Assembly: GCA_016875535.1 (NCBI GenBank) | Contig: VGPF01000023.1 | Coordinates: forward strand, 1-36,937 | Source: Chloroflexota bacterium | GTDB lineage: Bacteria > Chloroflexota > Dehalococcoidia > SHYB01 | Length of the DNA stretch: 36,937 bases | Direction: 5' to 3' | Part shown: positions 31,833 to 36,937 of the stretch, in pieces | Position numbering within the stretch: the stretch's first letter is position 1 | Layout: each line of letters starts with the position of its first letter | Notes under the pieces: generated by a model | Database searches by the model: none | Seen by the model: only the letters and a program-made list of their open reading frames with translations | Told to the model about the DNA's origin: nothing | Translations under genes and position numbers: made by a program

Positions 31833-31908
31833 TGGAGCCCGAGAGGGGATTCGAACCCACTAACCCCCCGATTACAAATCGGGTGCGCTGCCGTTGCGCC
31901 ACTCGGGC
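31833..31908 (-). tRNA. tRNA-Thr(TGT)
   Basis: Acceptor GCCCGAG/CTCGGGC, anticodon stem CCCGA/TCGGG around TTTGTAA (anticodon TGT), discriminator T, CCA encoded at 31833-31835. The T-stem (GTGGG against CCCCT) contains one mismatch. It is the first gene of the tRNA-tuf transcript. Confidence 0.95.
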
Positions 31909-31993
31909 CTGGATCCAACGCCTCCCCGGCGCCGCCGACCTGTCCCTTGGAAGGCAACACGGTATCGGGCTGCGCTTCACGGGGGACGCTACC

Positions 31994-32022
31994 AGTATAT
32001 AGGAAGAGGCACACGGGCGCAA
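31994..32022 (-). promoter_or_regulatory. Candidate promoter of the tRNA-tuf operon
   Basis: On the minus strand TTGCGC (32022-32017), a 17-nt spacer and TATACT (31999-31994) lie about 85 nt upstream of tRNA-Thr(TGT). It is the only promoter-like pair in this gap. Confidence 0.45.
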
Positions 32023-32176
32023 GCCGGGTCCGGCAGGAGACGGGGACGACACGGGGATTCAGGAAGCGGAGAGCAGGGTTCGCCCCGCCCAGCAGGGCCT
32101 TTCCACTCACGCCATCCGCCACTAGACAGTGGCTCCTATACTTATAAGTAGAGGAAGTCCTAAACGAGAGGTGATT

Positions 32177-32551
32177 GTGGAAGATCACGCGGAGCGGCAT
32201 GTTTCGGCGGAGCGGCTGATGCAGAAGATCACGATGCACGTCCTCAACCATCCCGAGCGGGAACGCCTCCTCAGGCAGCTGCGCTCCTTCTACGGCCTGC
32301 GGATCCCCTTCGCCGCCATCGCGCGGAGCTTCAACATCGCCCTCACGGAGCGAGAGCGGCAGATGGTCTGCGAATGGGACCGCGTCAGGGAGGCGAACGA
32401 GGCCTCCCGGCGCCTCGATTCGGCCATCGCCGACGTCCTGGGCGAGGAGCCGGACGATCCCCCGGAGGCGCCTCCGGCGCGCCTGCCCCCATCGCCCCCA
32501 AAGCCGATGCCGCTTTGGAAAAAGGAGAGGAGGAACGCCTACGGCCAATAG
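32177..32551 (+). CDS. Unknown small protein of the accessory island
   Basis: A 124-aa protein, not recognised. It is mostly helical and charged (MQKITMHVLNHPERERLLRQLRSFYG, then IPFAAIARSFNIALTERERQM, which could be a helix-turn-helix), ending in a proline-rich stretch and a basic tail (PLWKKERRNAYGQ). GTG 32177 is chosen because GAGAGGTG lies just upstream; the frame is open to 32129. AT-rich TATACT/TATAAG sequences upstream may be its -10. Its place directly before the decayed RepA-type gene suggests an element-encoded accessory or regulatory gene (inference). Confidence 0.6.
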   Translation: MEDHAERHVSAERLMQKITMHVLNHPERERLLRQLRSFYGLRIPFAAIARSFNIALTERERQMVCEWDRVREANEASRRLDSAIADVLGEEPDDPPEAPPARLPPSPPKPMPLWKKERRNAYGQ

Positions 32552-32599
32552 GCCAACCCCGGTTCCGTCAACCCATCGAATGTTGCGGAGTTTCGGCAA

Positions 32600-32690
32600 G
32601 CCTCTGGTGCGAAGCATCGGATCAGCCGAAGGAGCCACGGAATAGTAGACCCGTTCGCTTCCTTGCAGACAAGGAGCGCTCAGGGTGACA
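32600..32690. repeat. REP-like element, copy A
   Basis: It shares GCCTCTGGTGCGAAGCATCG, then GTAGACCCGTTCGCT and GCTCAGGGTGACA, with copy B at 34248. A hairpin (TCCTTG-CAGA-CAAGGA) lies in the middle. The left terminal repeat is degenerate. The right end runs into GGTGAC-AAAAG-GTCACC just before the RepA-type start codon. Confidence 0.75.
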
Positions 32691-32700
32691 AAAGGTCACC

Positions 32701-33979
32701 ATGCCGCCCACCTACGAATGGTCGAACAACCGCGTCACCTCCAGCGTGACAAGGAGCTACGACGGCTTCACCGCCCTCACCATCACCTTCGCCGCCGAGT
32801 CCGTCCGCCTCGATCGCGGGCGCGTCCACGCCCGGCTGAGCGTCTATGTGAACGGCGCCAATTACGGCTGGACCTTCTGCAACGTGGAGCGCGTGGAGGA
32901 CCGCAACCGCCTCATCAAAAGCGTCTATGACGCCTTCCAAACCCCGGAGGAGCGCGCCGCCTACGCCTACGAGGAGATGCGGCACGATTTCCACGCCTTC
33001 TGCGGCGGCCTCTGGGAGGCCTGGATGGCCCGGGACCAGCCGGAGGCGCTCCAGGGCAAGCTCAGCCCGCCCAGCTTCATCCTCACGCCCTAACTCCTGG
33101 AGCACAGCTCCACCATCCTCTTCGCCCAGGGCGGCAAGGGCAAAAGCACCCTCGCGCTCCTCATGGCCGTCTCCGTGGATGCCGGCGTCCAGACCTTCTG
33201 GCCCGTCCTGCAGCGCAGGGCCCTCTTCGTCAACCTGGAGCGCAGCCGCGAATCCGTCCGCAACCGCATCGCCCTCGTCAACCGCGCCCTGGGCCTGCCG
33301 GTGGAGCGCGAGCTGCTGACCCTCAACGCCCGGGGCCGCCCCTTTGAGGCGCTGGTGGAACCCCTGCGGGAGGCCATCGCCAAGCGCGCGGTGGGCCTGG
33401 TGGTGGTGGACAGCATCTCCCGCACGGGCTACGGCAAGCTGACGGACGACGACACGGCGAACCGCGTGATGGACGCCGGCAACGCCCTTGGGGTGGCGAT
33501 ACTGTGGATCGGCCACACGCCCCGGGCCGATGAATCGCAACTCTTCGGCTCTACGATGTTCCGCAACGGCGCCGATGTGGAGGTGCGCGTCCCACAGCCA
33601 GCAGCGCGAGAACCTGATGGGCCTGGGCCTGGAGATGACCAAGGCGAACGATGTGCGCCCGCGCCCCATGCAGGTGCTGGCCCTGGAGTACGACGAGGCG
33701 GGGCTGAAGCAGGCGCGCAGCTCCAGTCTGGCGGAGTTCCCGGAGCTGGACGCCAACCGCACGCCCACCATGGCGGAGGTGATCGAGGCCTATCTCCTGG
33801 AGAACAAGGCAAGCACGCCGGTGCAGATCGCGAAGGACCTGGGGCTGAACCCCAAGAGTGTGCGCGTGCTCCTCACGCGGGAAAGGAACCGATTCGTGCC
33901 CATCGAAGGCACGGTGAACGATAAGCGAGTGACGCTTTACGGCCTCGCCTACAAAGAACAGGCCGATCGAGCCGCGTGA
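32701..33979 (+). pseudogene. RepA-type AAA/RecA-fold ATPase, broken by an in-frame stop and a frameshift
   Basis: One gene is spread over three pieces. Piece 1 (32701-33093, from MPPTYEWSNN) ends at TAA 33091-33093 in SFILTP-stop, but the same frame continues at once as LLEHSSTILFAQGGKGKSTLALL with a Walker A (GKGKST), then VGLVVVDSISR (Walker B) up to DVEVRV near 33590. From there the coding signal moves to another frame (SHSQQRENLMGLGLEMTKAND) and ends at 33979 with a winged-helix-like tail (QIAKDLGLNPKSVRVLL). This matches plasmid/phage RepA-like hexameric ATPases. The TAA probably replaced a Tyr codon. AAAAGG precedes ATG 32701. Confidence 0.75.
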
Positions 33980-34125
33980 GCGCTACAGCTGCGCTACAAA
34001 GCGCTACAAACCCATGCCTGCGACCTCTCCACCAGATGAAAATGACACCGCTACAAGTGCACATCGCCGCTCGAAAGAGGGCGCTTCTGTTGGACCTTCG
34101 CGGCAGCGCTTCAGTCGCCGTTCGC
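33980..34125. other. Non-coding debris between the RepA-type pseudogene and the palindrome
   Basis: No gene, promoter or hairpin is convincing. GCGCTACA recurs (GAGCGCTACAGCTGCGCTACAAAGCGCTACAAA near 33977-34009 contains three GCGCTACA units), a short tandem-like pattern of unknown meaning. Confidence 0.4.
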
Positions 34126-34157
34126 GTAAGAAATATCCCTGGAGGGATATTTCTTAC
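34126..34157. repeat. 32-nt near-perfect palindrome
   Basis: 15-bp perfect arms (GTAAGAAATATCCCT and its complement) around a central GG, with a further imperfect CGCG extension on both sides. It is AT-rich inside a GC-rich area and followed by no T-run. It could be an operator, a recombination site or a transposition scar. Confidence 0.8.
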
Positions 34158-34210
34158 CGCGAGGGAACAGGCGGCTGGGGGAAGCAGCTGTTTCATGAAC
34201 AGCAGGTCGT

Positions 34211-34246
34211 GGAGCAACTGCTTAGAAGGCAGTGGGTCTGTCCGCC
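34211..34246. repeat. Partial tRNA-Arg(TCT) copy (attachment-site-like remnant)
   Basis: 32 of 36 bases match 9036-9071 of the tRNA-Arg region, including the entire anticodon stem-loop (ACTGCTTAGAAGGCAGT). The four mismatches are exactly those that exchange the 5-nt flanks on the two sides of the anticodon stem (see findings). No acceptor or T-arm is present, so it is not a functional tRNA. Confidence 0.7.
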
Positions 34247-34247
34247 C

Positions 34248-34359
34248 CTGTCATCCTGAGGCCTCTGGTGCGAAGCATCGGGTTGCACAAGCAACCCCAG
34301 CCAGGGTAGACCCGTTCGCTTCTCCAGTGCTCTGCACCGGAGAAGGCTCAGGGTGACAG
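34248..34359. repeat. REP-like element, copy B (complete, with terminal inverted repeats)
   Basis: CTGTCATCCTGAG (34248-34260) and CTCAGGGTGACAG (34347-34359) are 12/13 inverted repeats. The inside holds GGTTGC-ACAA-GCAACC and TTCTCC...GGAGAA hairpins. It is non-coding and of MITE/REP size. Confidence 0.8.
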
Positions 34360-34366
34360 GGAGATG

Positions 34367-34413
34367 CTTGCGTCGAATAGCCGCGCTAATCTACGCAGAT
34401 TCTGCGTAGATTA
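34367..34413. repeat. Direct repeat 1 flanking fic, with palindromic operator-like site
   Basis: CTTGCGTCGAATAGC, 5 variable bases, then a perfect palindrome (TAATCTACGCA, centre GATTC, TGCGTAGATTA; 34387-34413). The same 47-nt unit recurs at 35581-35627, downstream of the gene. Confidence 0.85.
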
Positions 34414-34438
34414 TCTGCCTGGCGCGGCGCGCCTGTGC

Positions 34439-34466
34439 TATAATCTACGCACGTTATGCGTAGAAT
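34439..34466 (+). promoter_or_regulatory. fic promoter -10 and overlapping operator palindrome
   Basis: TATAAT (34439-34444), preceded by TGC, overlaps a third copy of the palindrome (TAATCTACGCA 34441-34451, then TGCGTAGA 34457-34464), which also covers ATG 34456. A protein bound here would block both RNA polymerase and initiation. The mRNA would be nearly leaderless. Confidence 0.75.
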
Positions 34467-35565
34467 CTATGTCCATCAACAGCCCGGCTGGCCCAAGCTC
34501 ACCTGGGACGCGGCGCGGCTCGCCGAGCCGATGGCGGACCTGCGCCACCGGCAGGGCAGGCTCATCGGCCGCATGGCGGCCCTGGGCTTCAAGCTCCGCC
34601 AGGAGGCCTCTCTCCATACCCTCACCGCCGACGTGGTGAAGACCAGCGAGATCGAGGGCGAGCGCCTCAACATCGAGCAGGTGCGCTCCTCCCTGGCCCG
34701 CCGGCTCGGCATCGAGATCGGCGCCCTCAAGCCGGCCGACCGCCATGTGGACGGCGTGGTGGAGATGATGCTGGATGCCACGGGCAACCATGCCAAGCCC
34801 CTCACGGCAAAGCGGCTCTTTGCCTGGCACGCCGCGCTCTTCCCCACGGGGCGCAGCGGCCTCAGCACCATCACCGTGGGCGCGTGGCGCACCGGGCCTA
34901 TGGAGGTCGTCTCCGGCCCCGTGGGCAGGCGGCGCGTCCACTTCGCCGCGCCCTCCCCGGCCAGGCTCAAGCGGGAGATGGCGGCCTTCCTCAAGTGGTT
35001 CAACGGCCCCGAGCCTATGGACAACGTCCTCAAGTCGGGCATCGCCCACCTCTGGTTCATCACCATCCACCCCTTCGACGACGGGAACGGCCGCATCGCC
35101 CGCGCCATCGCCGATATGTGCCTCGCGCGCTCGGAGAAGAGCTCCCAGCGCTTCTACAGCGTCTCATCCCAGATCCGCCAGGAGCGCGCCCGCTACTACG
35201 AGGTCCTTGAGCGGACGCAAAAGGGAAGGCTGGACGTGACGCCGTGGATGGAGTGGTACCTGGGCTGCCTGGGCCGCGCCATAGACAGCGCAGAGGGCCT
35301 CCTGGCCCAGGTGCTCGCCAAGGCGAGGTTCCTGGAGAGCATCCAAGGCATCACCTTGAACGAGCGGCAGTCGCTGGTCTTGAACCGCTTCCTGGACGGC
35401 TTCCAGGGCAACCTCACGACGGCGAAGTATGCGAAGCTCGCCAAGTGCTCCCACGATACCGCCCTGCGCGATATCCAGTCCCTGGTTGAGCGCGGCGTCC
35501 TGGCCGCCGGCCCCGAAGGCGGGCGGAGCACCAGCTACGCCCTCGCCCCGCGCAGGAAAGGGTAG
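34456..35565 (+). CDS. Fic-domain protein (predicted AMP-transferase) with N-terminal inhibitory motif and C-terminal winged helix
   Basis: A 369-aa protein. N-terminal DUF4172-like domain (IYVHQQPGWPKLTWDAA), then an inhibitory motif T63-S-E-I-E67-G68 of the (S/T)-x-x-x-E-(G/N) type on the helix before the Fic core. The catalytic loop is HPFDDGNGRIAR (205-216), complete. The C-terminal part (about 305-365, AKYAKLAKCSHDTALRDIQSLVERGVL) is a winged helix likely to bind DNA. Fic enzymes usually transfer AMP to target proteins. Palindromes at the promoter suggest self-repression (inference). No separate antitoxin gene is visible. ATG 34456 lies inside the operator. Confidence 0.92.
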   Translation: MRRIYVHQQPGWPKLTWDAARLAEPMADLRHRQGRLIGRMAALGFKLRQEASLHTLTADVVKTSEIEGERLNIEQVRSSLARRLGIEIGALKPADRHVDGVVEMMLDATGNHAKPLTAKRLFAWHAALFPTGRSGLSTITVGAWRTGPMEVVSGPVGRRRVHFAAPSPARLKREMAAFLKWFNGPEPMDNVLKSGIAHLWFITIHPFDDGNGRIARAIADMCLARSEKSSQRFYSVSSQIRQERARYYEVLERTQKGRLDVTPWMEWYLGCLGRAIDSAEGLLAQVLAKARFLESIQGITLNERQSLVLNRFLDGFQGNLTTAKYAKLAKCSHDTALRDIQSLVERGVLAAGPEGGRSTSYALAPRRKG

Positions 35566-35580
35566 CGTCCCTTTCCCCTC

Positions 35581-35634
35581 CTTGCGTCGAATAGCTGTCC
35601 TAATCTACGCAGAATCTGCGTAGATTAGGACAGC
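35581..35634. repeat. Direct repeat 2 flanking fic, palindrome with 18-bp arms
   Basis: CTTGCGTCGAATAGC again, 5 bases, then the palindrome TAATCTACGCA-GAATC-TGCGTAGATTA (35601-35627). Here the arms extend to 18 bp (35594-35611 with 35617-35634). It follows the fic stop by 15 nt. There is no T-run, so a simple terminator role is unlikely. Confidence 0.85.
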
Positions 35635-35647
35635 CAACCCAGCTAAC

Positions 35648-35694
35648 GTAGACCCGTTCGCTACCTTGCAGACAAGGAGCGCTCAGGGTGACAG
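35648..35694. repeat. REP-like element, copy C (right half only)
   Basis: GTAGACCCGTTCGCT, the CCTTG-CAGA-CAAGG hairpin and CTCAGGGTGACAG match the right half of copies A and B; the left half is absent. It marks the right edge of the island. Confidence 0.75.
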
Positions 35695-35702
35695 GGGAAA
35701 GA

Positions 35703-35730
35703 AAAGAGGCCCGCGGGGGCGGGCCTCTTT
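35703..35730 (-). terminator. Rho-independent terminator of the amidohydrolase gene
   Basis: 12-bp arms (AAAGAGGCCCGC with GCGGGCCTCTTT) and a 4-nt loop. On the minus strand a TCTTTTCTTT tract follows. It lies 28 nt after the amidohydrolase stop. Confidence 0.85.
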
Positions 35731-35758
35731 AAGCGAGCTTCGCGCGAGAGGGCGGCGC

Positions 35759-36898
35759 TTAGTTCAGCAGGCCGTAGGTCTTGCCGATGTTGCCGCAGAC
35801 GATCTTGTAGCGCTCCTCCTCCGGCACGTTCACGAAGTGCTCGTCAATCGTGCGGCGGGAGTAGGGGAAATCGTTCCCGTGGTGCGGGAAGTCCGTGGAC
35901 CAGGCTATGTTATCGAGGCCGACGGCATGGCGCACCTGGACGCCGATCTTGTCAATGATGAAGGTGGCCAGGAAGTTGTCATACCAGTACTGGCTGGGCA
36001 CCTTCTTCAGCTGGGTCTTGGCCCAGTTGCGGTTGCGCCAGTAGCGGTCGTCCATCATCTCCAGGAAGTGGGGCACCCAGCCGCCGCCGACCTCCACGCC
36101 GATGACCTTGAGCTTGGGGAAGCGGTCAAAGACGCCGAAGAAGATCATCTCCACGATGATGGGCATGAAGTTGCCGAAGGCCGTGGAGCCCATGGCGGGG
36201 CCGGCCTCCTGGATCTTGCTCTTGCGGGGCGGCTGGCCTGTGTTCGCGAGGGAGATGTGGATGCTCACCGGGGTGCCCGTCTCCTCCGCGGCGGCCCAGA
36301 AGGCATCGTCCGCCTTGGAGATGGACTGCCCGCCGCTGGGCCAGGTGCTGATGACCACGCCGCGGACGCCCTGCTTCCGCGCCGCCTTCAGCTCGGAGAC
36401 CATCGTCTCCACGCCCAGATTCGGCATCTGCACAACGCCGAAGAGCCGTTTGGTGTCTGCGGAGCAGAAGCCCTCCACCAGCCAGCGGTTATAGGCGCGC
36501 ATGCCCGCCAGGTGCGCCTCCTGGTCCGTCTGCCGCATGAAGGTGTTCATGGCGCGCTGGGGCGGGTAGAGGAACTCGGCGTCCACGCCGTCTATGTCCA
36601 GGAGCTTCAGGCGCTCCTTGCCGTCGTGGCAGCCGGGGTGGATGTTCACGCCGTACTTGGAGCCTGTCCACTTCAGCTGCTCAAAGCTGCCGCCCACGCG
36701 GGTCACCAGGCCCAGGGGCTCGGCCACGCCGCCGGCCTCGTACTGCCAGGCGTCTCCGCCCTCTTCGTCCTTCACCAGCTTTGGGGCGCGGTCCTGGTAC
36801 TTCTTCTCCAGCCACTTGCTCCAGAGGTCGGGCGGCTCGATGGTGTGGGAATCGCCCGAGATGATCTTGTAAGGGTGACCCGTCGTGGACTTGTACAT
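35759..36898 (-). CDS. Amidohydrolase-2 family metal-dependent hydrolase/decarboxylase
   Basis: A 379-aa TIM-barrel protein related to the 3690-4922 product. The metal motif is D16-S-H18 (IISGDSHTIEPPDLW); PVSIHISLAN supplies a barrel His; the C-terminal Asp lies in WSTDFPHHGNDFPYS. ATG 36898 is preferred over the TTG one codon upstream because AGGAG lies five bases before it. The substrate is unknown; SAR202-type genomes carry many paralogues. It has its own terminator and appears monocistronic within the window. Confidence 0.9.
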   Translation of the reverse strand: MYKSTTGHPYKIISGDSHTIEPPDLWSKWLEKKYQDRAPKLVKDEEGGDAWQYEAGGVAEPLGLVTRVGGSFEQLKWTGSKYGVNIHPGCHDGKERLKLLDIDGVDAEFLYPPQRAMNTFMRQTDQEAHLAGMRAYNRWLVEGFCSADTKRLFGVVQMPNLGVETMVSELKAARKQGVRGVVISTWPSGGQSISKADDAFWAAAEETGTPVSIHISLANTGQPPRKSKIQEAGPAMGSTAFGNFMPIIVEMIFFGVFDRFPKLKVIGVEVGGGWVPHFLEMMDDRYWRNRNWAKTQLKKVPSQYWYDNFLATFIIDKIGVQVRHAVGLDNIAWSTDFPHHGNDFPYSRRTIDEHFVNVPEEERYKIVCGNIGKTYGLLN

Positions 36899-36937
36899 CA
36901 ATACTCCTTTATTTCCTAGCGCGAGGCTCGCCCCGCG

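Noticed and set aside
31820-32638. A 272-codon minus-strand frame across tRNA-Thr and the island gene
   Set aside because: It reads through a tRNA gene and has no family motif.
35594-35634. The 18-bp-arm palindrome after fic as an ordinary terminator
   Set aside because: No T-run on either strand, and its core is identical to the operator-like palindromes at the fic promoter.

Overview
The window reads as chromosomal DNA from a GC-rich bacterium, most likely a Chloroflexota of the Dehalococcoidia / SAR202 type. This is an inference with no phylogenetic computation behind it. It rests on dense paralogues of CaiB/BaiF CoA-transferases, luciferase-like (LLM) flavin oxidoreductases, amidohydrolase-2 proteins and VOC proteins, together with short or leaderless promoters and REP-like hairpin repeats.

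Layout. 1-5 kb: a minus-strand catabolic operon (amidohydrolase, two-domain EthD-like protein, nitroreductase, and two translationally coupled CaiB/BaiF subunits, the last cut by the window edge). 5-11 kb: a lone CaiB/BaiF protein, a metallophosphoesterase, pyruvate kinase, a JAMM protease, tRNA-Arg(TCT), a small HTH protein with a textbook promoter, and a pilin-like membrane protein. 11-17 kb (minus): tandem VOC paralogues, an MFS transporter broken by two frameshifts, a methyltransferase, and an SCP-x-type thiolase next to an HMG-CoA-synthase-like/DUF35 fusion that has lost its catalytic cysteine. 17-20 kb (plus): a tightly overlapping LLM-cupin-VOC-EthD-like operon. 20-24 kb: SDR, cNMP-binding-domain protein, VOC, DUF2442/XRE regulator, RadC, MEMO1-family protein. 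24-26.7 kb (minus): LLM fragment, PurU, an HD protein resembling mixed-valent diiron oxygenases, DUF2442.

26.8-32 kb is the translation/secretion block, all on the minus strand and transcribed from right to left: tRNA-Thr(TGT), tRNA-Tyr(GTA), tRNA-Thr(GGT), tuf, rpmG, secE, nusG, rplK, rplA, L10 leader, rplJ, rplL. The tRNA order equals that of E. coli thrU-tyrU-glyT-thrT-tufB without the glycine tRNA. EF-Tu carries an unusual switch I.

32.1-35.7 kb is an accessory island next to the tRNA cluster. It holds a small unknown gene, a decayed RepA-type ATPase gene (in-frame stop plus frameshift), a piece of tRNA-Arg whose anticodon-arm flanks look swapped, three copies of a REP-like element, a 32-nt palindrome, and an intact Fic-domain gene. 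The Fic gene has a palindrome over its -10 box and start codon, and the same palindrome recurs inside direct repeats flanking the gene on both sides. This Fic unit is the best candidate for an undescribed small self-regulated or mobile module. The window ends with a second amidohydrolase-2 gene.
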